A stretch of 64,000 nucleotides of DNA from DASUPK01 sp963848955 (GTDB lineage: Bacteria; Actinomycetota; Thermoleophilia; Solirubrobacterales; 70-9): NCBI GenBank assembly GCA_963848955.1, contig CAWKFQ010000012.1, forward strand, positions 143,505 through 207,504. Direction: 5' to 3'. The notes under the pieces were generated by a model, which did no database searches, had not been told where the DNA came from, and saw only the letters and a list, made by a program, of their open reading frames with translations. Positions 52,429-61,213 of this stretch are shown piece after piece (within the stretch, counting starts at the first letter, position 1; each line of letters begins with the position of its first letter). The translations under genes were made by a program, and so were the position numbers.

Positions 52429-53897
52429 GCGTGATCCTCCCGATGCCGGACCATCGCGGTTACGCGGAGAGGGCGGTGACCAGTTGGACCGAGGGTCAGA
52501 CCTTCGCCCGCGACCGCTATGAGGTCATCGTCGCCTCGGACGGCGCCGACGCGGCGCTCGACGAGAGAGTCGAGCCGCTGCTGGGCCCCGTCGATCGCGC
52601 GGTCAGGGAGGAGGGTGCCACCGAGATCGAGCTCTACGACAAGGCAGCCCGAGCGGCTCGGGGCAGGCTCCTCGTCTTCACCGAGCCGCATTGCATCGCC
52701 GAGCCCGACTTCATCGAGGAGATGGTCGCGCACCTGGCGAGGACCGGCGAGCCGGGGGCATGCGGACGCACCGTGGCGATCAGCCCGAACGGCCTGGCGC
52801 GGATGGAACAGGTGCTCTACGACGAGAGCTTCGACACCTGGTCGCAGCCGGGCCACTGGTGCAGGGTGATCCTGCGGGCTTTCGCGATCGAGCGGAGCGC
52901 CTACCTCGAGGCCGGCGGCTACGAGACGAAGTACGGCAGGTTCGCCGAGTTCGCCCTCGCGGCGAAGCTGCATTCGACCGGGAAGCGGATCGGCTACGCG
53001 CCGGGGGCCGCGGTGGAGCACCTCTACACGACCAGCTTTACGGAGCTCATCCCGCCCGTCGAGGACTTCCTCGACGGGGAGGTCCGGTTCCGGACCGACA
53101 ATCCGGCGCCGTACTGCGAGCGCTACTTCGGGGTGCCCGAGGAATGGGCCGGGGGCGCGGAGCTCAGCCGGACCGGGGCACGAGCCGCCCTTGGCGTGGC
53201 CATGCGAGCGCTGCTGCGTCGCTCCTCATGGCGGGCGGGAGCAGCCCGGCCGCTGCTCGCGACCGCCGTCCGCCTGGTTCCCACCGCCCTGTTCGGACCG
53301 CGACCGGCCAAGGCGCATGCAGAGCTTCGCTTCGCCCTGGCTCGGCTGCGCTGCAGGCTGTGGAGGTTCAACGATCGACTGCTGGAGGGCGCCTACCGCG
53401 ACGCCTGGGACTGGATGGCGCGGCGCACGCGGCTCGCCGCGATCGCGGGGCTCGAGCCGCAACCCTCTGAGCCTTCGGACGGATCCTCCTTCGCTCTGGC
53501 GGACCTGCCCGACCAGCGCCTCTTCGGCTTCCACAGGGCAGAGCACGTCAACGGCACGAGCTTTCGCTGGTCGAGGGCGGTCGCGTACGCAGAGGTTCCG
53601 GTCGAGCCGGGCCAGTACCGCGTCGAGATCGAGACCGGCGGCCTGCGGGACCCGCGCTCGCTCGGGGTCCAGGTGTTCTTCAACGGCCGTCGGGTTCGCG
53701 CCTCGCGGCTGGATGTCGACCCGAGCCGGATCACGTTCAAGCTCACACCGAGACAGTTTTCGCGCAGCGAGCCCCAAAGGCTCGGCCTGGTCGCCGCGCC
53801 GTTCCGGCCCGCGCAGGTCGCTGCGAGTGAAGAAACCAGGGAGCTCGCGCTGCCCGTCTCCTCGGTCGCCTTCCGCCGTCTCGACGGGGATGGGTAG
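52425..53897 (+). CDS. Family 2 glycosyltransferase with C-terminal extension
   Basis: 490 residues from the GTG at 52425 (MSVILPMPDHRGYAERAV). The nucleotide-sugar fold shows RYEVIVASDGADAALDERV, KAARAARGRLLVFTEPHCIAEPDFIEEM and GYETKYGRFAEFALAAKLH. After ~250 residues comes a basic helical linker and then a ~130-residue beta domain (VPVEPGQYRVEIETGG, GVQVFFNGRRVRASRLDV) resembling carbohydrate-binding jelly rolls. No membrane helix is obvious. Although the frame is continuous with part of the Gfo/Idh gene, that results from a frameshift. Confidence 0.8.
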   Translation: MSVILPMPDHRGYAERAVTSWTEGQTFARDRYEVIVASDGADAALDERVEPLLGPVDRAVREEGATEIELYDKAARAARGRLLVFTEPHCIAEPDFIEEMVAHLARTGEPGACGRTVAISPNGLARMEQVLYDESFDTWSQPGHWCRVILRAFAIERSAYLEAGGYETKYGRFAEFALAAKLHSTGKRIGYAPGAAVEHLYTTSFTELIPPVEDFLDGEVRFRTDNPAPYCERYFGVPEEWAGGAELSRTGARAALGVAMRALLRRSSWRAGAARPLLATAVRLVPTALFGPRPAKAHAELRFALARLRCRLWRFNDRLLEGAYRDAWDWMARRTRLAAIAGLEPQPSEPSDGSSFALADLPDQRLFGFHRAEHVNGTSFRWSRAVAYAEVPVEPGQYRVEIETGGLRDPRSLGVQVFFNGRRVRASRLDVDPSRITFKLTPRQFSRSEPQRLGLVAAPFRPAQVAASEETRELALPVSSVAFRRLDGDG

Positions 53898-53910
53898 CAG
53901 TGAGCTACGA

Positions 53911-54339
53911 ATGCTGGAAGCCGGCGACGCCTTCTGGCGTCCCTCGAACCAGATGAGGGTCGAGAACACCGACCTCGCCAAACAGCTCGAGATAGAGACC
54001 TTCGGCGCGCGTCTCTGGCGCCTGCACCCGGGCCAGGCCTCAACGAAGCACAGGCATTTCCGCACCAATGAGCTCTACGTTCTGCTCGAAGGCGAGGGGC
54101 GTGTCCGTGTCGACGATGAGCTGATCAGCCTCCGTCCGCTCTCGGCTGTCTTCGTCGAGCCCGAGCACCTCCGGCAGGTCTTCAACGACACCGACGACGA
54201 CGCACTCTGGCTGATCGTCGGGGCGCCGCCGGAGGCCGCCAACACGCTCGAGATGACCGAGGAGCAGCTCGCCGCGATGTATCCGGACGGGCCGAAGGCA
54301 CTGCCGCCGGAGCTCGGCGGCGGGCAGCTCGAATCCTGA
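53911..54339 (+). CDS. Cupin-domain protein
   Basis: 142 residues from the ATG at 53911. Cupin motif 1 is HPGQASTKHRHFRTNELYVLLEGEG (two His and a Glu positioned for metal), and motif 2 LRPLSAVFVEPEHLRQVFN. The C-terminal tail (MTEEQLAAMYPDGPKALPP) is conserved-looking. Substrate unknown. It precedes the sulfur-transfer operon by 82 nt but has its own 3' gap with a promoter-like dyad, so it may be separate. Confidence 0.82.
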   Translation: MLEAGDAFWRPSNQMRVENTDLAKQLEIETFGARLWRLHPGQASTKHRHFRTNELYVLLEGEGRVRVDDELISLRPLSAVFVEPEHLRQVFNDTDDDALWLIVGAPPEAANTLEMTEEQLAAMYPDGPKALPPELGGGQLES

Positions 54340-54371
54340 CCGCCGGTCCCCTGAACCGGGTGCCCACAGCT

Positions 54372-54387
54372 ATACTTTTTGAAGTAT
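54372..54387 (+). promoter_or_regulatory. Palindromic operator candidate with overlapping -10 box
   Basis: ATACTT-TTTG-AAGTAT is a perfect 6-bp dyad, and TATACT (54371-54376) inside it is a good -10 box. It lies 35 nt upstream of the first rhodanese gene. A regulator bound here would block transcription of the rhodanese-MoeB-CysO operon. Its identity is unknown; the dyad size fits HxlR or PadR types. Confidence 0.5.
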
Positions 54388-54421
54388 TGAAACCCGATCA
54401 GGATTTGGGATATTTGAGACC

Positions 54422-54890
54422 ATGACCACCGTGGAGATGCCCAGAAAGTACGTCCCGCCGCCCCTCGAGCTGGTCAAGAGCCGGATCGAGGAGCTGCTGC
54501 CGCCCGCTGCGCAGGAGGAGATCCAGGGCGGTGACGTCGGTCCTGGTCGACGTGCGCGATCCGGAGCGCTTCGAGGCCGGGCACGTCGAGGGCGCGGTCA
54601 ACGTGCCCGCCGGCGAGAGCGCACGTGACGCCCACGACGCCGCCTATGTGGAGGCGATCGAGAGCGCCGGCGCCGGCCCCGGCGATCGGATCATCCTGGT
54701 CTGCGGGGAAGGCAACCGGTCGGCGCGGGCCGCGGACGCGCTTGCGAACGAACACGGCTTCACCGACGTCGCCTCGATCATCGGCGGGTCGAAGCTCTGG
54801 AGCGAGCTCGGGTACCCGACCGAGGGAGAGATCGCGATCGGCGACGAGGAGGCCGAGACACACTTGGAAGGCGAGGAGGACACAACCTGA
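54422..54890 (+). CDS. Rhodanese-domain sulfurtransferase (frameshift near 54541)
   Basis: 155 residues once one extra G is removed, joining EEIQGGDV to VLVDVRDPERFEAGHVEGAVN. The active-site loop is LVCGEGNRSARAA, with the persulfide cysteine. The N-terminal ~40 residues (MTTVEMPRKYVPPPLELVKS) are a helical extension. The stop overlaps the next ATG by one base (TGATG). It likely passes persulfide sulfur to the rhodanese-MoeB protein. Confidence 0.85.
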
Positions 54891-56060
54891 TGGCCAGCAC
54901 CGAGACGATCGAGCAGGTCAAGGAGCGGATCGAGGAACTCGATCCCGCCGAGGCGCGCGAGGAGCTCGAGAAGGGCGGCGTCGCTCTGATCGACACCCGC
55001 GAGCCCTACGAGCACATCGAGGCTCACATCGACGGCGACGAGCTGATCAGGCCCGCCGACGTCGCCGAGCGCATCGAGGAGGTCGTCCCCGATCACTCGC
55101 AGCGCGTGATCCTCTACTGCGCCTCCGGCAACCGCTCGGCGCGAGCCGCCGACGAGCTCCGCGAGCTCGGCTACGAGAACGCCGCATCCGTGCGCGGCGG
55201 GATCAAGGCCTGGGAGGCCGAGGGCCTTCCGGTCGTGATGGCCGAGGGAATGACGCCCGGAGCAGCGCAACCGCTATTCCCGCCACACCCTGCTTCCGGA
55301 GGTCGGCGTCGAGGGCCAGCTGAAGATGCTCAACGCCAAGGTGCTGCTGGTCGGCGCCGGCGGTCTGGGCGCTCCCGCGGCGCTCTACCTGGCGGCGGCC
55401 GGCATCGGCACGCTCGGCCTGGTCGACGACGACGAGGTCGACGAGTCGAACCTGCAGCGCCAGGTCATCCACAACACCGAGCGGATCGGCCAGCCGAAGA
55501 CCGAGTCCGCGCGCAAGACGATCGAGGCGCTCAACCCGGACGTCGAGGTCATCGAGTACCGCACCCGGCTCGACGCCACCAACATCATCGACATCATCTC
55601 CGACTACGACGTGATCGTCGATGGGGCGGACAACTTCCCGACCCGCTACCTGCTCAACGACGCTTCCGTCCGCCTCCGCAAGCCGGTCGTCTCGGCCTCG
55701 ATCCTGGCCTTCGACGGGCAGATCTCGACCTTCATGCCCTTCGAGGGCCCCTGCTACCGCTGCCTCTATCCGACGCCGCCGCCCGCCGAGCTCGCCCCGA
55801 GCTGCGGCGCCGCCGGCGTGCTCGGCGTGATGGCCGGCGTCATGGGCCTGCTCCAGGCAAACGAGGTGATCAAGCTGGTCGTCGGCATCGGCGAGCCGCT
55901 GATCGGGCGTCTGCTGCTCTACGACTCGCTGGGAACCCACTTCACCGAGCTCAAGGTGCGGCGCGACCCCGAGTGCCCGATCTGCGGACCCAACGCCCAG
56001 GAGATCCCGGAGTCGGAGATGGGCAAGTTCCCCGACTACGAGCTCTTCTGCGCGGGCTAG
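54890..56060 (+). CDS. Rhodanese-MoeB/ThiF fusion, MoeZ-like sulfur-carrier activating enzyme (frameshift near 55260)
   Basis: 389 residues after removing one extra G (restores MTPEQRNRYSRHTLLPEVG). Residues 1-115 are a rhodanese with ILYCASGNRSARAA. Residues ~125-389 are an E1-like adenylyltransferase: GAGGLGAPAALYLAAAG (ATP), DDDEVDESNLQRQV, DGADNFPTRYLLND, and zinc cysteines in CYRCLYP and CPICGP. In mycobacterial MoeZ the order is reversed (E1 then rhodanese). It adenylates the C-terminus of the ubiquitin-like carrier encoded next and converts it to a thiocarboxylate. It starts on the previous stop. Confidence 0.88.
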
Positions 56061-56094
56061 CCCTGACCGCCAACACTCGCTAGGTTTCGCGCCC

Positions 56095-56379
56095 ATGCCG
56101 ACGATCAAGGTCCCGCCCGTGCTGCGCCAGCAGACCGACGGCGAAGCCGAGGTCAGCGTCGAGGGAGGAACCGTGGGCGACACGCTCAAAGCGCTGGCCG
56201 ACCGCTACCCGTCCACCAAGGATCAGCTCTTCTCGCCCGAGGGCGACCTCAATCGCTACGTCAACGTCTATCTCAACGACGAGGATGTCCGGGTGCTCGA
56301 GGGGCTGGACACCTCGGTCGGAGATGCCGACACCGTCGTGATCCTGCCCGCAATGGCGGGAGGATCGGCGGCGGACTAG
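56095..56379 (+). CDS. CysO/MoaD-like ubiquitin-fold sulfur carrier with residues after the Gly-Gly
   Basis: 94 residues of the MoaD/ThiS fold: TIKVPPVLRQQTDG, VSVEGGTVGDTLKALADRYP, YVNVYLNDEDVRVLEGLDT and VVILPAMAGG. The Gly-Gly is followed by SAAD, whereas functional carriers end in Gly-Gly. Mycobacterial CysO ends at Gly-Gly and is loaded by MoeZ, giving sulfide to CysM for cysteine synthesis. Here removal of four residues would be needed first. It lies 34 nt after the rhodanese-MoeB gene. No cysM or JAMM protease is in the window. Confidence 0.85.
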   Translation: MPTIKVPPVLRQQTDGEAEVSVEGGTVGDTLKALADRYPSTKDQLFSPEGDLNRYVNVYLNDEDVRVLEGLDTSVGDADTVVILPAMAGGSAAD

Positions 56380-56386
56380 CCGAGCG

Positions 56387-57430
56387 TCAGCCGGCCGAGC
56401 CGCCGGTCAGGCTGACGAACGCGTTCCAAGAGGGCTTCGGGTCGAGGGTCTGGGTGAAGAGCCCGGTGTGGTTGAACCAGATCCCGCCGGGCAGGTCGCG
56501 CCAGGAGTACCAGATGACCCCACCGATCTTGAAGCGTTTGCGGTTCTTCGCCAATAGCCCGAAGGTCTTTCGCAGGTAGGTGGCCTGGCGCTGGGGGGAG
56601 ACGGTGAGCGCCGTCGCGACCCCCCCGCTCGCCCAGCCGACCTCGGTGATCCAGAGCTTCGCCTTCTTGTCCTTGAACCGGGCCATGATCCTGCGCGTGT
56701 CCCGGACGGCGCGCAACGCGTCCTGCGGGGTGGTCGCATACGGATGCATCGCGACCGCGTCGAAGAACTTCTTGCCCTTGGCCCGGTAGATGCCCGGCAG
56801 ATACTTGTCGAGCGGGACCCCGTTGCGGATCCGTGGTGTCCGGAAGAGCCCGCCGAGCACGATCTTCGCGCTCGGGTCGCCGCTCTTGATGCCGCTGTGG
56901 AAGACCCTGAGCAGGCTCACGTATTTCTTCGGGTTCGGCTTGGGTTGCCAGAAGCTCGGGGAGTTCATCTCGTTCCACAGCTGCCAGTCGGTGACCGGCA
57001 GCTTCGGGATGCTGGGATTGCTCGTCCAGAAGCTGCCGTTGCTCCCGTAGCGAGCGGCGGCCTCCCGGACGAAGGTCTGGAACTGGCCGAGGTGGGCCTT
57101 GGCCGGCGGGAAGTTGTCCCGGGCGGCCCAGGTGGGGGCACTGTAGACAGTCGGAAGGACACGGATCCCCTGCTGGGCGGCGGCGCCGATGATCGCGTCG
57201 TAGTGGGTCCAGTCGAGAGCGGAGCTCTGCTGCGGCTGAACCGCGCCCCAGACGAAGTTGATTCGCAGCGTGCCGACCTTGCCCGTGCCCATCCTCGCGA
57301 TCTCGGTCGAATCCGGATCGTTCGCGGCCATCACGCCGTAGAACGCGCGCGGCGCGGCGGCATGGGCGGCGAGCGGCAGGGCGAGGCAGATGATCAACAT
57401 CGGCGCGATGACCAGGCGCCACAGCTTCAT
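56387..57430 (-). CDS. Secreted glycoside hydrolase-like (beta/alpha)8 enzyme, copy A
   Basis: 347 residues with a signal peptide (LVIAPMLIICLALPLAAHA). The (beta/alpha)8 clan GH-A pattern is visible: LRINFVWGAVQP, IRVLPTVYSAP, WQLWNEMNSPSFW (acid/base Glu) and LWITEVGWASGG (nucleophile Glu), then GVIWYSWRDLPGG. Closest in style to GH39/GH5-type retaining enzymes; family number not certain. Probably releases sugars from a surface or environmental polysaccharide. Paralogue of the 57585-58652 gene in tandem. It is convergent with the CysO-like gene, 7 nt apart. Confidence 0.8.
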   Translation of the reverse strand: MKLWRLVIAPMLIICLALPLAAHAAAPRAFYGVMAANDPDSTEIARMGTGKVGTLRINFVWGAVQPQQSSALDWTHYDAIIGAAAQQGIRVLPTVYSAPTWAARDNFPPAKAHLGQFQTFVREAAARYGSNGSFWTSNPSIPKLPVTDWQLWNEMNSPSFWQPKPNPKKYVSLLRVFHSGIKSGDPSAKIVLGGLFRTPRIRNGVPLDKYLPGIYRAKGKKFFDAVAMHPYATTPQDALRAVRDTRRIMARFKDKKAKLWITEVGWASGGVATALTVSPQRQATYLRKTFGLLAKNRKRFKIGGVIWYSWRDLPGGIWFNHTGLFTQTLDPKPSWNAFVSLTGGSAG

Positions 57431-57584
57431 TTCACGCTCCCTTACGCAGTTGTGTTCTGGGCCGGTAACGATCTTGCCATCCGGTTCTCGGGGGATAACA
57501 CGGGGGTTGCGCGCTGGTTGCGCTGCCAGCCCGGATGCGCCATCCGCGATGGCCGAAGATCGGCGATGCGGTGGATAGCTGAAC

Positions 57585-58652
57585 CTAGCCTGGCGAGCCG
57601 CCGGTCAGACCGACGAATGCATACCAGGAGGGCTTTGGGTTCAGGGCCTCGTCGAACAGGCCCGTGTGGTTGAACCAGATGCGACCCGGGAGGTCGCGCC
57701 ACGAATACCAGACGACGCCGACGAGTCCCATCCGCTTCCTGGTCTTCGCAAGCAGCCTGTAGGTGTTGTGCAAATAGGAGGCCTGCACCTCAGGGGAGAC
57801 TCGCAGTGGCGATCCTTCCCCGCCCGTCGCCCAGCCTACCTCGGTGGCCCAGAGCTTGGCCTTCTCGTCCTCGAAGCGGTTCATGATCTGGCGGGTGTCC
57901 CTCACCGCGCGCAAGGCCTCCTTCGGAGTGGTCGCGTACGGGTGGACGGACGCGGCATCGAAGAACCTCTTGCCCTTGGCCTTATAGATGCCCCGCAGAT
58001 AGCGGTCGAGGGTGACGCCGTTGACGACATTGGGGGTGCGGAACAGCCCGCCGAGCACGATCTTCGCGCTCGGGTCGCCGCTCTTGATGCCGCTGTGGAA
58101 GACCCTAAGCAGCTGCACGTACTGCTTCGGGCTGGGCTTGGGGTACCAGAAACTTGGCGAGTTCATCTCGTTCCAGAGCTGCCAGTACTTCACCGGCAGC
58201 TTCGGGATCGACGGGTTTGCCGACCAGAAGGTCCCGTTGCTGCCGTAACGCTGCGCTGCCGCCTGGACGAAGGCCTGGAACGCGCCCATGAACGGTCCGG
58301 ACGGTGGGTAGGGCGCCTGGAGTGAGCCGTACACGGTCGGGAGGACCCGGATTCCCTGCTGGGCCGCCGCGCCGATGATGGCGTCGTAGTGGCTGAAGTC
58401 GAGGGGCGACGAGGCTGTGGGCTGGACGGTATTCCAGAAGAAGATGATGCGAAGGGTGCCGACCCTGCCGGCGCCCATCCTCGCGATTTCGCTCGGGTCC
58501 GGGTCCTTGGCGCCCATCACGCCGTAGAAGCTGCGAGGGGCAGGCTTCACGCGATGTTTCTTTGCGTGAGGCTTTCCGTGAGGCTTTGCGTGGGACACCG
58601 CCGGGACCGTCAGGCAAGTCAGCAGCGCGGTCACGATGACGAGGCGCCGCAC
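57585..58652 (-). CDS. Secreted glycoside hydrolase-like (beta/alpha)8 enzyme, copy B
   Basis: 355 residues; signal peptide VIVTALLTCLTVPAVSHA then a His/Lys-rich spacer (KPHGKPHAKKHRVKP). The catalytic domain repeats copy A almost motif for motif: WQLWNEMNSPSFW, LFRTPNVVNGVTLDRY, LWATEVGWATGG and VVWYSWRDLPGR. The main differences are the spacer and one longer loop (YGSLQAPYPPSGPF against YSAPTWAARDNFPP). A recent tandem duplication is likely. The 154-bp gap to copy A holds no gene. It starts 2 nt after the stop of the surface protein gene. Confidence 0.8.
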   Translation of the reverse strand: MRRLVIVTALLTCLTVPAVSHAKPHGKPHAKKHRVKPAPRSFYGVMGAKDPDPSEIARMGAGRVGTLRIIFFWNTVQPTASSPLDFSHYDAIIGAAAQQGIRVLPTVYGSLQAPYPPSGPFMGAFQAFVQAAAQRYGSNGTFWSANPSIPKLPVKYWQLWNEMNSPSFWYPKPSPKQYVQLLRVFHSGIKSGDPSAKIVLGGLFRTPNVVNGVTLDRYLRGIYKAKGKRFFDAASVHPYATTPKEALRAVRDTRQIMNRFEDEKAKLWATEVGWATGGEGSPLRVSPEVQASYLHNTYRLLAKTRKRMGLVGVVWYSWRDLPGRIWFNHTGLFDEALNPKPSWYAFVGLTGGSPG

Positions 58653-58654
58653 GA

Positions 58655-59245
58655 TCAGCCTCCCTCTACGCGGCCTGGTCCCGGGCCGATGATCTCCCCA
58701 TCGGGCGTGCGCGGGGTGCCCGGCTCGCCGCGGGACTCGCGGCCGCGATTCCGGCCGGCCGGCGCGTCCTCCTCGGTTTGCCTGCGGCGCAGGATCATCC
58801 CCACCGCCGCGGCGAGCACCGCCGCGATCATCAGCAGCACAATCGGGTTGAGCAGGAGGCTTCCCGACGAATCGCCGCCCCCGCCGCCGGAATCGCCCGC
58901 CGGGACGACCGGCGCGCGGTCGTTCGACTTCTTGTCGTTTGACTTCTTGTCGTTTCGATCCCCCTTCCTCTGCTTCTGCTTGCCGTCGCCGGACGTGCCG
59001 CTCGCGCTGGACCCGCTGCCCTGGTCCGTCGGCAGCGTGGTAGTGCCGGTCTCGCCGGAGGAGCTGGACGAACCGGACGCACCTGACGAATGGGCTCCGC
59101 TCGAAGGCGCCTTCTCATGGGCTCCGCTCGAAGGAAACTTCGGCAGGTACTCATTCCCAGCCGGCTCTGCCAGGGCCGTTGCGGCGAGCACGAGCGAGGC
59201 GAACGCCGCCAGTCCCAGCGATGTAGCTGTCCCGCGAAAGGTCAT
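58655..59245 (-). CDS. Cell-surface anchored Ser/Gly-rich protein
   Basis: 196 residues from the ATG at 59245. A signal peptide (TSLGLAAFASLVLAATALA) is followed by a low-complexity region with SSGAH repeats, Ser/Thr/Gly runs and a KKSNDKKSND doublet, then one membrane helix (NPIVLLMIAAVLAAAVGMIL) and a basic RRRQ cytoplasmic stop. No LPXTG motif. A surface stalk or linker is likely. It heads the operon with both glycoside hydrolases and is divergent from the Wzy-like gene. Confidence 0.65.
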   Translation of the reverse strand: MTFRGTATSLGLAAFASLVLAATALAEPAGNEYLPKFPSSGAHEKAPSSGAHSSGASGSSSSSGETGTTTLPTDQGSGSSASGTSGDGKQKQRKGDRNDKKSNDKKSNDRAPVVPAGDSGGGGGDSSGSLLLNPIVLLMIAAVLAAAVGMILRRRQTEEDAPAGRNRGRESRGEPGTPRTPDGEIIGPGPGRVEGG

Positions 59246-59345
59246 ATAGCGGCGAGTAGCTCTAGGTTGCCCACCCTCCAAGCAGTCAAACACATAGGGG
59301 TTGACGGGCGAAGATATCCCTCGACCGCCAGACTGTGGTGATCAC

Positions 59346-61213
59346 GTGACTTCAATCGTTAGAGAACACACGTGGGCCGCACTTGTTGCGGCGGCGATCG
59401 TAACGGCCGCCCTCGCGCAGGGCCTCTTCAATCCAACCGGGTACGCGGCTACGTCGATAATCATCTGGGCCGCCGTGATCGCCGGGCTCGTCAGCCGGGC
59501 TCTGCCCACCGGGCGAGTCAGCCGGCTGAGCGCGGCGGCCGGCCTCTGTATCGCGGCCAGCGCGGTGTTGGCGGCGATCTCGATCGGCTGGGCGAGCGAT
59601 CAGGGACGCGCCTTCGACGAGGCGGTCAGAGCCTCGTTCTACGTCGGGCTCTTCGTGCTGACGGTGTGCACCGCAACACGCCGCGACCGCTCCGAATGGC
59701 TGTCGGGGTTGACGATCGGCCTGGGTCTTGTCGCGATCATCGCGCTGTTCTCATATCTGCAGCCGGGAGTGCTCGACAGCGGCGACAGCGAGATCCCGAA
59801 CGCCGTCGGCCGTCTCTCGTACCCGATCGGGTACTGGAACGGGGCCGGCGCCCTGCTCGCGGTGACGGCCGTGCTGCTCTCGTATGCGGGCATCAGGGGG
59901 CCGACGCGACCGTTGCGCTCCGCAGCGGTGGCGGTGTTCCCGTTGGCGGTCCTCGGCCTCTGGCTGACGAGCTCGCGAGGCGCCGGGATCGCCCTGGCGA
60001 TCGGCTTGTGCATCCTGATCGCCGCATCGCCCGATCGCCCCCGGCAGCTCGTCGCCGTAATCGTCGGCGCCCTCGGAGCGGCGGCGCTGATCGTCGTGGC
60101 CAAACAGCTCGGCGACCTCACGTCGGGTGGGGGGGATCCCGCGATGCGCGCCGACGGCGATCTGATGTCAGCGGTGGCGGTCCCCGTCGCGGCCGCGACC
60201 GGCGCGCTCGCGTGGTGGTCCGATGGTCGCCGCCCCAGGCTGCACGTCTCCAGGCGCCTCGCCGTGATCCTCGGTTCGGTGGTGCTTGCCGGGCTCGTGG
60301 CCGGGGTTGTGGCGGCCGATCCGGGCAAGCGGCTGAACGAGTTCGAGAAGCCTCCGATCGCCCGTGCCGGCATCGCCGTCAACGCGGGGGACCTGAGCTC
60401 CAACGGACGCTGGCAGTTCTGGGGCGAGGCCATCGACGCCTTCGAGTCGACCCCTTCGGTGGAGTCGGCGCTGGAGGCTTCGAGGACTGGTGGGCCGGCC
60501 ACGCCACGGTCGCGATCTTCGTCGCGGAACCCGCACTCCCTGCCCCTGCAGCAGGCCTCCGAGCTCGGCGTCCCGGGGCTTCTGCTGTTCTGCGGCTTCC
60601 TGGCCGCGCTCGCGATCGCGGCGGTCCGGCGCCTGCGAGCCGGGCTCACGGGCGACGTGGGCGTGTTGCTGGCGGTGGTCGCTGCGGGGGCGATCGGCGC
60701 GGCGGTGGACTGGACCTGGGAGATCCCCGCGGTGTTCGGGCCCGTCGTGGTCTGCGCGGCGCTCCTCCTCGCCTCGGCGCGATCTCGTGCCTGGCGAGAC
60801 GGCTACCTGCTCGGGATCGGCACGGTCGCCGCGGCGTGGGTCGTCGATGGTCGCCGGCGGGCTGGTGGTGCTCACCCAGATCGAGCTCGACAGGAGCAGA
60901 AGCGCGGCGGCTGACGGGCGGATCGCCGAGGCGATCCACCGCGCAGAGCAGGCCCATACCGTCACCCCGTGGTCGGCCGAGCCATTCATCCAGCTCGCGC
61001 TCCTGGAAGAGGACTCCGGGAACCTCGATCAGGGCCTCCGCCTGCTGAAGCAGGCGGAGAGCCGTGATTCCGAGGACTGGCGGTTGCCCCTGATTGAAGC
61101 TAGCCTCCAAGGCGCAGCGCGGAGACACGCAGGCGATCCGCGCCGCGCTTGCGCGGTGCTGCAGCTTTGAGCCCGAAGTTCGGTCAGCGCCCTGCGCTCA
61201 GGTCGAGGGATGA
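59346..61213 (+). CDS. O-antigen ligase/Wzy-like polymerase with TPR-like tail (about four frameshifts)
   Basis: ~621 residues after correction. About ten to twelve helices from the GTG at 59346. The Wzy_C core is visible only across frames: WGEAIDAFESTPF-GGVGAGGFEDWWAGHA then RNPHSLPLQQASELGVPGLLLF. Frame changes are near 60455 (one C missing), 60528 (one extra), 60842 and 61105. The tail (GRIAEAIHRAEQAHTVTPW, LLEEDSGNLDQGLRLLKQAE) resembles TPR repeats. It polymerises or transfers lipid-linked glycans at the outer membrane face. The stop overlaps the sugar transferase ATG. Confidence 0.8.

Noticed and set aside
51370..53897. Apparent fusion of a Gfo/Idh oxidoreductase C-terminus with a GT2 glycosyltransferase in one frame
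   Set aside because: One extra G near 52375 creates it. In the other frame the oxidoreductase ends at a TGA that overlaps a good GTG start for the transferase, the usual coupled arrangement.
58920..58965. Short tandem DNA repeat (about 15 bp) that might look like a CRISPR or VNTR
   Set aside because: It simply encodes the KKSND doublet inside the surface protein and has no spacers.
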